Part shown: in pieces, positions 1-12,638 of the stretch
Layout: the number at the start of each line of letters is the position of its first letter
How positions within the stretch are numbered: the stretch's first letter is position 1
NCBI RefSeq assembly: GCF_000182565.1
Contig: NW_015971537.1
Coordinates: 372,001-436,000, forward strand
Reading direction: 5' to 3'
Source: Spizellomyces punctatus DAOM BR117
Taxonomy: Eukaryota > Chytridiomycota > Chytridiomycetes > Spizellomycetales > Spizellomycetaceae
Length of the DNA stretch: 64,000 nucleotides
Notes under the pieces: generated by a model
Told to the model about the DNA's origin: nothing
The model's database searches: none
What the model saw: only the letters and a program-made list of their open reading frames with translations
Position numbers and translations under genes: made by a program

Positions 1-3000
1 CTCAAAACGCCATCAGAGACTGTGCAAGTCGCGGTGTCGGAATGTTTACCTGCTCTCGTCAAAGTCAACAAGCAGGGCGCCCAAAAGCTGGTCGAGCAGT
101 TATTACATCAACTATATACGTCGCAAAAGTACGGTGAACGACGAGGTGCAGCTTATGGTCTGGCGGGAGTTGTCAAAGGATGTGGAATATCATCTTTGAA
201 AGATTACCAAATAATGTCAAGCTTGAAGGAGGCTGTGGAAGACAAGAAACGGGTCGAGAAGAGAGAGGGGGCACTTTTCGCCTTTGAGACGCTTTCGCAA
301 ACCCTCGGGCGATTGTTCGAGCCGTACGTCATTCAGATCTTGCCGTTGTTGCTTGTTTGTTTCGGTGATAATAGCCGCGAGGTTCGGGAAGCGACTGAGG
401 ACGCATGTCGTGTCATCATGTCAAAACTCTCAGCACATTGTGTCAAACTGGTTTTGCCCAGTCTTTTGAATGGACTGGAGGATAAGAATTGGCGGACAAA
501 GACTGGAAGTATTGATGTGCTTGCCAGCATGGCCTTCTTGGCACCGAAGCAGCTCAGCGTAAGTCTGCCAACTGTGGTCCCCAGGCTTTGCGATGTCCTG
601 GCGGATTCACATGCCAAGGTTCAAGAATCTGCAAAACAAGCTTTGAACCAATTCGGAAATGTGATCAAAAATCCTGAGATTCAAGCCCTCGTCCCTGTGC
701 TGCTGGCGGCTCTTGTTGATCCAAACGGCAAGACCAGCGCAGCCTTATCAGCACTGCTAGATACGGCGTTTGTGCACTATATTGATGCACCTTCTCTAGC
801 GCTGTTGGTGCCTATTTTGCATCGTGGTCTGAAAGAACGCGGCACCGATATCAAGAAGAAGGCGGCGCAGATCATGGGTAACATGGCGAGTTTGACTGAT
901 CCCAAAGATCTGGTTCCCTATTTGCCGACACTGATGCCAGGATTGAAGGAGGTATTGGTCGATCCTGTGCCAGAGGCGCGCGCAACGGCGGCAAAGGCAT
1001 TCGGAAACATGGTCGCAAAGCTCGGGGAGGACAATTTCCCTGGGTTGGTGGGCGAACTTCTTGACACCTTGAAGAGCGATACTAGTGGGGTAGACCGTAG
1101 CGGTGCTGCACAAGGGCTTAGTGAAGTCATTTCTGGGCTTGGTCTGGAGAGGCTGGAAGGTCTTCTACCAGAGGTTGTTGCCAATGCGGACAGTCCAAAG
1201 GCGTACGTTAGGGAAGGATTCATGACACTGCTAGTCTACTTACCTGCCACACATGGCGAAAAGTTCCAGCCATATCTGGGTACTATTATTCCATCGGTGT
1301 TGCGGGGGTTGGCTGATGAAAGCGAACCTGTGCGAGATGCCTCTATGAAAACCGGTCAGATGATTGTTCGGAACTATGCTACAAGGGCCGTGGATCTTCT
1401 TCTTCCTGAGCTTGAGCGAGGCTTGTTTGACGAAAATTGGCGCATAAGGCAAAGTTCCGTTCAGCTTATGGGTGACCTCTTGTACCGTATTGCGGGTGTA
1501 TCTGGCAAGGTTGAGCTGGAGACGCCAGAAGATGAAGGTCTTGGTACGGAACATGGACGACAAGCTCTTGTCCACGCTTTGGGCAAGGAACGATTCGACA
1601 AGGTCCTTGCCAGTTTGTATGTTGCACGTGCGGATGCAAGTGCCATCGTCCGACAAGCATCTTTGCACGTCTGGAAGAGCATCGTGTCTAACACGCCCCG
1701 TACGCTCAAGGAGATCCTACCAATCATGATGGACATTCTTGTAGCGAGTCTCGCGAGTGAGAATGTAGACAAACGTGGATCTGCTGCACGGTGCCTGGGA
1801 GACCTTGTTCGCAAGTTGGGTGAGAGCATTCTGAGCGAGTTGCTCCCGATTTTGGAGAAAGGTTTGGATTCAGACCGTGAAGAAATTCGGCAAGGTGTCT
1901 GTGTTGCTATGACGGAGATCATGGCGTCTGCTGGAAAGACCCAGGTCGTGGAATTCGTTGGCGATTGTGTGGGACTGGTCAGGAAGGCGTTGGTGGACGA
2001 AGAGCCGGAGGTTCGGGAAGCTGCAGCCCAGGTAAGCACTGTCGCTTTTGGTATGTATCGCAAGCTTACTGACCTTCCATTTTGTAGGCGTTTGACATGC
2101 TCCACCAGCACATGGGCAAACAAGCCATTGATGAGGTTCTCCCGAGTCTTCTCAACATGCTCAAAGCCGGCCCAGAAACTGATCGCTCCAGCACTTATGC
2201 TTTGGAAGCCCTTAAGGAAATCATGGCTGTGCGAAGTAATGTTGTGTTCCCCGTTTTGATCCCTACTTTGATTGCTCGACCTATCAGTAGCTTCAATGCG
2301 CATGCGCTGGCAAGTCTGATCACTGTTGCGGGACCGGCATTAAACAAGCGACTGGGTACCATTCTTCCTGCTTTGATGGATGCCGTCGAAGGAAGCGAGG
2401 ATGCTGTCGAGGATGTTAGGGAAACAATGAATGTGCTATTAGTAAACGTAGATGAAGAGGGCGTCCATCAGCTGATGATGCTGCTCACGAATGCTATCAA
2501 CGAGGGCAGCCCCGAGAGAAAGCGAGTTGGCTGTGAATGTCTGAAACTCTTCTGCGACGGAAATCGTGAGGTTCTGGATGCCGAGTACATTGGTGATTGG
2601 ATTGAGCTTTTGGTTGCCATGTTGAGAGGTGGAAAGAAGGGCGAAGAGGATCTTGTAAAGAGTGCTTGGGCGGCGTTGGACTCCATTATCAAGAGACTCA
2701 AAAAGGAGGAAATGGACAGATTTGTGCAGGTTGTTAGAAGGGCAGTGAGGGATGCGGAGGATGGGCTGGATGAAGGAGAGGTTTTGGAAGGCTTCTCATT
2801 GCCCAAGGTAATCTATTTGTTGTCTTCAAGCATCTTTAATTTCCCATTCATAATATTTCTATTCTGCAGGGAATATCACCTGTACTGCCCATCTTTTTGC
2901 AAGGACTCATGTATGGAAGTCCCGACAATCGCGAGCAATCGGCACTTGGATTGGGTGACCTTGTCCGGCGCACTTCTGCCGATGCGCTGAAGCCCTTCGT

Positions 3001-4444
3001 GACTCAGATAACCGGACCCCTCATTCGTGTTATTGGAGATCGGTTCCCTCCTGGCGTGAAATCTGCAATTTTGATGACATTAGGGTAAGTCGGAAAATAT
3101 TAGTAAGGACAATACATGGAATCTGTGCTCATTGCATTTCTTCTTAGGCAACTGCTTGACAAAGTTTCCGCAATGCTCAAACCCTTCCTACCGCAGCTTC
3201 AAAGAACCTTTGTCAAATGTCTATCTGAACCGAGTAGCGGCATGGTTCGGGACCGCGCGGCTCGATGCCTAACATCATTGATCGCGCTTCAGACCAGATT
3301 GGACCCACTGGTAGCAGAGCTTGCGCAAGGTGTCCGCGGTGCCGAGGACCGTGGTGTCCGAGAAGCCATGTGGGAGGCGTTGTACGGCGTTGTCAAAGGG
3401 GTTGGAGGGCCTGGACGGGACCTGAATGCCGCTAGCAACAAAACGATTGAAGGACTTATTACCGAGGGGATAAGTATGAGCGGGGAGCATGACGGTAAGA
3501 ATTTCGTGCTTTTTTGGATGATATTGGCCTTGAAAGATCACCCGTTGCTGACATTTTCATTAGATGGAATCCGTGAGGGTGCTGCTAAGGTCTTTGGTGC
3601 CTACTGTAGATATGTTCCAAAGGAAGAGTCGAGAGCACTCGTAACGTAAGGATACAGTCCACATCTGCCATCGTCTTAGTGCATAAGATTTACCAACGTT
3701 TCGAATTTTCAGCTCTCAAATATTAGGAACTGGATCGGATGCGCCATGGTACCGGTTGGCAGGAGCATTACAATCGTTGTCGTGGGTGATGACAGATGCT
3801 CCGGAACTGATACACCAGCTCGAACTAACGGACGAAGTTGTCCAGCTTGTTCTAATCGGGCTTGCGAATGACAAGGTGAGGTTTGAGATATGCTAATGGG
3901 TGGTGATCACGAGTTTTAAAGTAGTTACGATTTTTGATAAAGCCACAAGTGATGGAGGAGGCAGTCAAAGCAGCCGGAAGAATGCTCTCAATTCAGGAAT
4001 ATGTGGCGGAAGGTAGTGCAGACAAGTTGCTTCCAGCGTTGGTAGGCGTTCTCCCAGCCGGGCAGGCATCAAATGATGCACGACGCGAAGTGGAGGTCGT
4101 GATCAAGAATGTCGCGAAACAATCACATCAGGTTTGTCAGCGTGCAATTTAAAGAAAGGTTTGCCGGCCCGTTTCGCTTACACATTTCGCAGGTTGTTGC
4201 CCCTTACTTGTCAACAATTGTACCGGCTCTAATGCTGTGTGTTCGTGACCGGAATATACCCGTCAAGCTTGCAGCCGAGCGGGCACTGCTGCACGTATTC
4301 GAAATTGGGAAGGGAACGGATGTACTGCAGCGATATCTTGGTACACTGGATGCCCCAAGCGCTAGAAATATTGGGGACTATGCTAGACGGGTTCTGAGTA
4401 AATTGGTGGAAAAGGATAGCGATGACGAAGGGGATGTGTATTAG
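1..4444 (+). CDS. GCN1: GCN1-like translational activator, 3' part (5' truncated)
   Basis: The reading frame is already open at base 1, so the gene starts outside the window; the stop TAG is at 4442-4444. The protein is an array of HEAT repeats with the typical pairs of helices around motifs such as [20 protein letters not shown] and [19 protein letters not shown]. This matches the C-terminal half of Gcn1, the ribosome-bound activator of the eIF2-alpha kinase Gcn2 in the amino-acid starvation response. Introns I can place: 2032-2087 and 2808-2869; further ones near 3088-3147, 3494-3564, 3649-3712, 3875-3945 and 4132-4191. The frame resumes cleanly after each, for example [13 protein letters not shown] after the second. 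The RWD-binding region that contacts Gcn2 should lie in this part. Family assignment is firm; exact borders of the later introns are approximate. Confidence 0.93.
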
Positions 4445-4662
4445 TGTTGTCATGCATTGTAACTATGTAGATTCTGGTTTCATTTATCATTTATGTAGCA
4501 ATACAGTTGCGTAGGGTATGGCCGCTCGCTCTGCTCTATCTTGCGCATGAAGCTGTGCAAAGTATTGATCGTTGTAATTAAGCGTCCCTGCGCCACAATA
4601 GAATGAACTTGAGTTCGACGCGATGTGCTTTCCTTCCATCTTGACATTAGCAAAGCTGCAGC

Positions 4663-6062
4663 ATGACTGAACAGGTTGCAGAGGTCAGCTCACAGCAAGG
4701 GGCGGGTGAGCAGCGACCCAGCAAGCGGATGAGAACGCAGCCAAAGGAAAACGTCTCAGGGGCATCAGCCGAACCGGACGAAGAGATCGCGACGGAAACA
4801 CGCCGAGGCTGTGAAATACAGGTGGAGAAGGTCGAAGGGAGTTTGGACTCTGGTAGTAAATCAACGCTTACGTTCATCATGCGGCATGTCCAGAGCTGAA
4901 TTATCTCGTCCTTGTCTGGCCTGAAGAGGGGCGACCTCACGGAATATGCAGCGTTGCGTACGCGTCTGGAACAACATACAAAGGCGAATTCAGCAATGGA
5001 ACACGAAATGGACATGGCACGTTTACGTACGAAGATGGTTCCACCCTCTCTGGACCATACGTGAATGACAAACTTCACGGCTTGGCAACCTATACATATC
5101 CTGATGGAACACGGGTTGTTGGAGAGTACGTTGACGGAGTTTCGAATGGGAAGTACTTTGAGTACGATGATCAGAATCGTATCACGTTTCGAGGCACATG
5201 GAATGAAGGAGTTCGTTGTGGAAAGGGAATTGAATTTTTTGATGATGGTGGTCGCTTAGAGGGGACCTTGGATTTGTTCGGTCGCATGAATGGGGATTCC
5301 GTCAGGTATTTTTATCCCGACGGAAGCGGATTAGTGGGGATATGGAAAGAAGGGAGAATGGACAAGTCGTGGTATTTCAAAGACGAAGATGATGCTACTT
5401 GCGTGGAGGCAATGACTGATGAGGAACGAGTCAGCCAAGGCGTATCAGGGCCGTACCGCTATGATCCACCTACTCATGATTGCATTTCCTCCGATCCACT
5501 GCTACCGGATCCTTACGAATCTCGAGCCGTGGCTGTGAGACCGTCACACATAGTAGATGCTGGAGAAGGATTATTTGCAAAGCGTGACCTGATGTATGGG
5601 GAGGTTGCAGCATTTTACAGCGGATTGCGACTGACCCTTGCGGAAGTGGAGGCCAGGGGTTGGGATCATAATGCCAATGCCATCTCAATGGGTCCTGATA
5701 ATGAATCTGATAATGAGCAGGACGAAATGGGTTTCGAACCGGGAGAAGATCTTGAACCTGATCAGTCTTGGGGTGGAGTCATCGATGTACCTTACCGATA
5801 TTCACAAACATCGCAGTATGCTGCAACATTAGGGCATAAAGCCAACCACTCATTTACACAACCCAACTGTAAATACGAGTGGTATATTCATCCACGGTTT
5901 GGAAACATACGGTGTATTCAAACAATTACATACGTGCGGGCAGGCGAGGAAATACTAGTAAACTATGATTATAATGAGATATTGGAAAATGGGGAATTGC
6001 AAGCACCAGAGTGGTATAAGGACGGATTAAAAGCGTTGAAGAAAGAGGAAACTTCAATATAA
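4663..6062 (+). CDS. SETD7-like MORN-repeat SET-domain lysine methyltransferase
   Basis: Two exons. Exon 1 starts at ATG 4663 and encodes a polar N-terminus. Exon 2 runs to 6062. The intron is either 4853-4893 (41 bases, 452 residues) or 4822-4895 (74 bases, 441 residues); both keep frame, and the second fits the intron length of the neighbours better. After the junction come MORN-type repeats (GEFSNGTRNGHGTFTYEDG, then two more), followed by a SET domain: DPYESRAV, SHIVDAGEGLFAK, the catalytic-core LGHKANHSFTQPNCKYEW and HPRFGNIRCI, and a C-terminal APEWYKDGLKAL. This order and the linking PYES segment are those of animal SETD7 (SET7/9), which monomethylates H3K4 and non-histone proteins. 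An acidic insert (NESDNEQDEMGFEPGEDLE) interrupts the SET domain. Substrate is not predictable from sequence. Confidence 0.9.
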
Positions 6063-6230
6063 ATGCTCTTGTTTCTAAACAACGACATTCCGCTGGCCGT
6101 CAGACAGCAGTACAGGAGAAAGGTCGGGGGACTCTGCCTGTGTGCTTACTCATCTGGTACAAGCCACAGACACAGCCATCCATGACATAAACCCGCGATC
6201 GAAGGTGAACTCCATCCCTCCTCCTCTACG

Positions 6231-7054
6231 ATGGCAAGCATTCTGCGCTGGTATCATGCTACGCTTACGCGGCGGCCGATTGCGACGCAGGCAGTTACGG
6301 CAGGTATGCGTTCGTTTCGTCGCATTTCCGTCATCCCGCTTTGGACCAAATGTCGTTCTGTCTTCGCGAAGGATGTCTCTTTACTGCAGGGGACTTTATA
6401 GCGCAACACGGTGTCGAAGGAAAGTCACTGGCCAATCATGATTGGAAGCGTACGGGGCGGCTGGCGACTTACGGAACTTTGGCTCTGGTGGGTGGAAAGC
6501 AACAGGCTACGTTACCAAGTTGGGCAACGCAGAAGTTCAGAAGTCTCGTCTGAAACCCACGCATAGGGCCCTGCGATAGCGGTCTGGTACCGCTATCTGA
6601 GTACTGCAGTCACAATCAAGAATCCACTTGCAGGTGAGAAGGATTTCTGCGCGCTTCAACCGTCATCCCTCATATATCCAACACTTTCGGTGCAATGATC
6701 AAAAACAGCGACCGTCGCCCGCATGTCCATTGACCAATGTGTTTTTGCACCTACCAATCTATTCTGCTTTTTCACAGCCATTGGATTCATGGAAGGCAGA
6801 TCATGGAAGCAGATCAAAGATAAACTTCGACAGGTGCGCTCGCTCATACGTTCCTATTAAAGCAGCGTATCTTTGACCCAAACCAATAGACATACATGCC
6901 AACTCTGAAAGCAAATTTCACTGTCTGGCCACCTGTTCAGCTAGTGAACTTTTATTTTACACCAGTTAACTACCAATCTCTCGTTGTAAATACTGTTGCC
7001 TTGGGATGGAACTCGTATTTGAGTTGGACCAATGCAAAGCAAAAGTCTACTTAA
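6231..7054 (+). CDS. Mpv17/PMP22 family membrane protein
   Basis: Reconstructed from five exons: 6231-6303, 6372-6487, 6567-6633, 6709-6833, 6890-7054, with phase-consistent GT-AG introns, giving 181 residues, the usual family length. The N-terminus [20 protein letters not shown] is followed by [36 protein letters not shown] and the signature [18 protein letters not shown], ending WNSYLSW. These are the conserved blocks of Mpv17/Sym1/PMP22 proteins, four-helix channels of the inner mitochondrial or peroxisomal membrane. Which organelle cannot be told; the arginine-rich start fits either. The gene is convergent with the CTF18 gene, whose putative stop lies about 270 bases downstream. No single long open frame covers it, so it is easily missed. 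Confidence 0.9.
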
Positions 7055-7326
7055 AAGAGTATTGTCTTCTGGCAAGGGCGACATACGATAATAGAAACAT
7101 CCCGTTTATGCCGATATCTCAATAAATGAACACCGCAAGTGTATTTTAAATGTCATCATGCAAACGTTTACGCTCAGTTCTATATTCTATCCACATTACA
7201 AAAGGTCTTTTATGTACACAGGTTTCCGGACGGCGTTAGAAAACCCTTCGTTGTAAGAGAACCGGACTTTTGCCTTCATTTGCGCCTCTTTGGATGCTGG
7301 ATTTTAAGAGATATAAGCAGATTGAT

Positions 7327-10300
7327 TTATATACATTTAATACTATCACCATAGATGGTACCTGATCCAACATTCCCTTTTTGCCCTTGGATGGTGTTCT
7401 CACCGTCATTCGTGGCCTCGTCGATGATAATCAATCGACCGAAAAAGTCTCGAGCCGGCTTTCAGAACGACGTTGGTGTTACGAATCAGAATCATTCACT
7501 GCTGTTGACAATTGTTAAAAGGATATGCTCACCTTTCGATCTTCGAGTGGCTGTATTGCATATTCTTGGAAAGTCTTTGGTTTCGGCGGTTTACTAAATA
7601 AATCAAAGTACATACAATGTCGTTCGTTTTCATAAGCGCGGAACTCCCGAAAGGAAAATGAACACAATATCCTACCTCTTTGGTGGTTTTTCCTTTGTGG
7701 CTCCTTCAGTGTCGCCTTGCGCACCGCGCTTGGCCGTGACCCGCTCCAAAGCAGCAGCTTCCGCACGTCGCAATATTTCACGATCGACCTTATCGAGAGA
7801 GGAAGTCAACATACGCAATTACCATCTCCTTCGGCGACAGGTGAGACACACCTCCAGTGCAACCATCTGCTTGACAGCATACGGAGCCCCTAGAACCCGC
7901 TTAGCGGAGAGCACAGCCGCCAAGACCGAGCGTCCTAATCCAGCTGTCAGTGATTTGAGGAGGACATCAATGGGACTTTGCACATCAAATGAATCGCCGT
8001 CGCTTTAGTTAGCTATCAAAAACATAATCGGCGTGCATGCGTGAAACTTACGGATCCAGAAGAAATCCATAATACCCATCCTCGCCCTTCTGCTGTCGAA
8101 ATCTGATTCCCAAACCGACCATCACATCAACAAGTCTGATAAGGTCTTGCCGTTCGGAAGGTTTTAAGAGTTGAATATTCACCTGCAAGTGTTGCAAGCC
8201 CATATCAGTTGAGATTCAACATCTATGCGTCATACGACCATGAATTGCACAAAAACGCACAGGCCTCATTTCTGGTGATAATATTCTCAGCAGGTACGAA
8301 ACAAGTTCTACCATGATCACTGCAACACGGTTCCATGTTCTTCGGGCAATGGGCGGCATGCCAGTCTGAAGGTTGATCAATATGTTCTGGTTGGACTGTT
8401 TCGCTAGCGCTGTCTAGGTATGCAAATCAACCCATCAGCGAGACGTACCACGCAAATTGAAGAAACAACCTGGACGCACCGCAACCTCTGCCCGAGGGTA
8501 TTCTAGTCTCAATCTCTTGGCACTTGCAAAGAATCGATGGAAATTGATAATGGCGTATGGTAGGTAACCACCCACTTCCATGATATGTTTGGCGTGCGCG
8601 GTATACTGTATTCGGTCGTAAAATGCTAGCCAATCGAGAGCTTGTTCGATTTTGGTCTGGGGTAAACCTCCGGTAACGGTTACTGTGCTGGAGACAGTAT
8701 CGAAGATCTTTGTGCGGAGGTAGTTTTCAAAACAACCTTTGAAAAGAAATCTAAAGTCTTGCTCCAAAGGTGTCAGGCAGTTGTTACGAAACATACCTTG
8801 CATGATCTTTTCGTACTCTCCATTGGAGGTGATGATGGAGTGGAGCCGAGGAATGTACCGGCCCGTCTCTTCAGCAGCTTCGACCATGCACACAAAGTCA
8901 ATACTAAGGCTAAACCGTCCAGCAAAGCCAAACTTTTACCGCGAATGGCGGTCTTACCTCCTTTCATATTCCCCCTCACACTGCCACCTTTCTTTATTCC
9001 AACCCGAAACATCTCCTCCCACACAACCCACAACCCTTTCCCCATGTCCTTATTCCCAATATCCAACTTTGCCAAAGCGTCCACCGTTAAAATCTTACAT
9101 CGTCTTTTCAGAAACTGTAGCGTATGAAGACAGGATCGAATGTCCCCGTCAGTTAGTTCGCACAGAGCGGTTAGCGTGCGCAGATCCGTTTGAAGATTTT
9201 CCCATCGGCAAATTTCATGGAGCCGTTTGGCGAGGGTTTTGACTGGTGGTGTGCGAAAGTTGACGATATGAGCAAGATGACGGAGGGGTCGTAGGACAGG
9301 AGCATAGCTGCAGAATAGACAAGTCATTATTTGGGGACGAGGTAATTGTTTTAAAGCACAGAAATCTTACGGATCGTTGCAAATGCAGATAATAGGGCGA
9401 ATTAAAGCGCGGCGTTTGGTTGGTTTTTTGGAATTCGTACCCGAAGCCGCTAAAGCAAAGTAGTTCATCAGAAACGTTTCACTGAAAATAAACATAATGT
9501 CTCTACCTTGCGTAGCGTCATCCTTTTTAGTACTTGGAGTCTCCCCAAGGATAAACTCTGTCAATAGCTTGATGAAATTCTATACATGGCGCTCATCAGC
9601 TTTGCAAAATTCCTTAGACTCGAATGCGAAGACCTTACTTGGTCACCCTGCCCTGAAGCACTCGCACCATCAATCTCATCAATCAGCACTAGACAGGGCT
9701 TACGGGATCCTAGTACAGACTGGGTCTCTAGGGCGCCGACCAGACGCTGTTTGATGGAATCACCGGTGCGGTCATCACTAGCAGAGGAGATTCGAGCTCA
9801 GCCCTTGTTTCTGGTAAAACGGGCATCATCACCTACCTAGCATTGATCTCTACAACTCTGTAACCTGCATGCCGTGCGATTACGTGCGCTAGCGTGGTTT
9901 TGCCAAGTCCAGGCGGACCAGTCAACAAAAGAACCTGGTCAAGAGGGTCAGATGAGCGTTTCCAGAGCTTGGGACGGCTGGATTTGCCATTACCTTCTTA
10001 TCTGGTCGGTGGAAATGATCCTTGCTGTGGATTTGCTCCACTTTCTCCGTACCTTTGGCACTGGCGCGTTTACTATGCTTCTTGAATACACAATAGTCCC
10101 ATTCTTTCACCCAAGTGAGAACCTCTCGGTTGATCCTCTACAACCAAAAGGAATCGATAAGACACTGAGTTCGACGTCGAGAGTGTCTCAGCATACCTCA
10201 TCCCCAACAAGATCGACATACATCCTCGGTGCATACTTGTCCACCCATAACTTGGCCTTCCCTTTCTTCCCCTCCCCCGTTACCGTAATGCCTGCCTTAT

Positions 10301-12122
10301 CTCCTTCAACCTCTTCAACTTCATGATCAAAATCTGGGGGTGATTCTCCCATTTTCATATATTCTTCCCTCAAATACGCCTTTGCGGACTCCTCTTGTGC
10401 GGCTCTTGTCCGCTGGGCGTCGAGCTCTTCCATCATTTTGTAAATGGAGGATTCCAGTAATTGCGGTTTGTTGCCACGGGTATCGATAGCGGCGGTGGTT
10501 AAGGGTTGCTTTCGTTTGAGAGGAAAATAGAGACGTTTGCCGGTAGATGTCGTGGCGACACGGAAGCGGTTAGTATCGGCAGGGAGGACGGCGTAGTTTC
10601 GAGGGATGAGAGTGAGTGATGAACGAGTGGACTTTTTGGATGCATTTGGGCGCTGGTGTTCGATGTTGGGTAATGTGCTTCCTTCCGGTCTTTCAACAAT
10701 TGGTGGCAAGGCTTTACTCTGGTTGTTTGGTTGCAGATGACTCCGCGAAGGAGGATTGGAAGATAGTTCCGTATCTGAATCCGAATCAGGGTACTGGAGC
10801 GGTCCATCACCATCATCATTCTCCGCAAACATGGGTCGCCGGTGGGTGCAAGTATCCCCGACACGATTTGATTCATCATTCCGGTCTTCCCGCAGCCTCG
10901 ACCAGAACGCATCAGAGGAATCGTTCTCCCTAGCTTCTAGCGGACGCTTGCCCGCCCGCTTTTCTTCCAAGGCGCTTCGCGCCTTATCCCTATCACCGGG
11001 AACATCTCCACCGAATGCACGGTCTATCACAGAACGTTTGCTGGGTAGCTGTTCATCCTGCCCTTCCAGCGGCCTCTTTCTGCTTTCCAAACTCTGCCCA
11101 AGCATGGAGCGTTTTCCAAATATATCACCGATCAATGCTCGGCGCACATTTTCTTCATGTGCGGATATAGAGTTTGTGGTTTGCAGCGCATCGGAATCAT
11201 TTCCTAGCTGGTTATTGCCAAAGGTTGAGGTCAAGGTAGGACTCTTGCTCGCAGCCAGGCCATCAATCTCCCCATCTGATGAGTCCTCGTCTCCCCATCC
11301 AAATCCCAAATCTCCAGATGTATTTCGCTCTCTCGGCATAAGCTTCTTTTGTCCGCCCGTCAATGCATCTTCACGCATTACGATCCCATTTTCATCATCA
11401 TCGCCAAAACCCAAATCCATCATTCCACTTTCGACGACTGTAGATCTCTTTGCCGGTGAAGATTCTGGCATCCCCACCATGCCACCAAAGCTCGATTCAT
11501 CCAAGCTTTCGCCAAAACTGAATCCTGTTACTTGTGTATCGGTCGCGTAAAGGGCAGGACCGGGTCGGAGAGATTGCAAAGGAGATGATGCGTTTTTTAG
11601 CTTTCGCTGTAGAGTGTGGTAGTTGCTGGATGTGGGTAGGGGTCGACCGACGCTAGGGGATGAAAACGGGGGCGGAGAGGACGAAAATGGATTTGGACGA
11701 CTGGAATCGGCTGCCGATACGAGATTTAGACAATAGAAATCCATCGAAAAGTTCAGCCCAGTAGCAGGAAGCGTGCTCTACCTTGTTGGTCTTGTATTCG
11801 GTTTCTAGCGTCAGCGTTAAACATACTGTGCTGGCGGTTTGTGGGTCGGTGTGGTCGGCTTTGAAAAATGTCTGCAAGAAAAGGAGCGTTCATGAGCTCC
11901 AAATGAAGCAGGAAAAACATCTGACAATGCATCACATAACACCATGTCATGTTCTTGGCTAGCATGTAACCAAAACATGTACATAAGTTACAGGCAAACC
12001 CTATCTGCCATACCTTGAGCATCCTGCAAACCCGCCGTCGCGGACTCCATTTCCGCGAATGCCTGCAATTCATCACCATGCTCCGCTTCCCAAAGGTCAA
12101 TATCATCCACATCTAGGTCCAT
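7327..12122 (-). CDS. CTF18: CTF18-like alternative clamp-loader subunit (RFC-CTF18)
   Basis: Starts at ATG 12122 ([18 protein letters not shown]). A long disordered acidic/basic N-terminal region encoded between about 11730 and 10400 leads to [17 protein letters not shown], the entry to the RFC AAA+ module. Then follow Walker [20 protein letters not shown] with VVEINASDDR (exons near 9930-9730), Walker [11 protein letters not shown] near 9690, and sensor 1 PIICICNDP near 9380. The helical lid is [17 protein letters not shown] and collar segments reach about 8430. The last exons (about 8000-7670 and on) are less certain; an open frame [19 protein letters not shown] ending in TAA at 7327-7329 could be the Ctf8/Dcc1-binding tail. 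The product loads PCNA or regulates its loading and supports sister-chromatid cohesion in the nucleus. Family is firm, 3' exon structure is inferred. Confidence 0.88.
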
Positions 12123-12294
12123 GGTGGATACGTGCTGACCGCAGAATACTAGTATAGGAAGTAATAGCAAGACGACGACGTCGACCAGCGGGGATCTGGG
12201 AGTGGAGGTCGATGAGTCATACAACATGTCCGAGTCAAGCGGACTACTACTTTAATTTTGTACATGTAATTTGGTGGTTTGAAGTTGTACATGA

Positions 12295-12366
12295 AGCACC
12301 ATAGCGCAGAGGAAGCGCGCAGGGCTCATAACCCTGAGGCCCCTGGATCGAAACCAGGTGGTGCTA
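12295..12366 (+). tRNA. initiator tRNA-Met (CAT)
   Basis: A 72-base cloverleaf: acceptor AGCACCA pairs with TGGTGCT, and the anticodon arm is GGGCTCATAACCC with anticodon CAT. Three hallmarks mark it as the initiator rather than the elongator: the A1-U72 closing pair, the three consecutive G-C pairs of the anticodon stem, and the T loop ATCGAAA with A at position 54 instead of T. There is no intron. A run of T residues about 20 bases downstream (near 12388) can serve as the RNA polymerase III terminator. It sits about 170 bases upstream of the CTF18 start, on the opposite strand. Confidence 0.93.
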
Positions 12367-12638
12367 TTATTAATTCGACATTGCTTGTTTTTTGTCAAGT
12401 GTCATGGCATAATTTTTGCGTAAATGTAAGAAACCCCGCGCAGGACAAGCACGAATGGTAGCTGCCCATCCTCGACAAACTAATGACTTACTACAAGGCA
12501 ATAAATCTCTCATAATATATTTTAATAAAAGAATGAATTATCCAAATCATCATATCAAAGATTATGCAACACCATACATACATTTGAATGCTATGCAAAC
12601 AACGAATATCCTCAAAAAAGAAAAAAAGACAGAGTATA

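Noticed and set aside
1461-2303. 280-codon frame on the minus strand inside GCN1
   Set aside because: Antisense to clear HEAT-repeat coding sequence; no domain, biased composition typical of a shadow frame.
6142-6876. Three short frames around the Mpv17 gene taken as separate genes
   Set aside because: They include intron sequence; the spliced five-exon frame explains the conserved blocks.
10756-11550. 264-codon plus-strand frame opposite the CTF18 N-terminal region
   Set aside because: Ser-rich low-complexity shadow of the disordered part of CTF18, which is joined in frame to AAA+ motifs.
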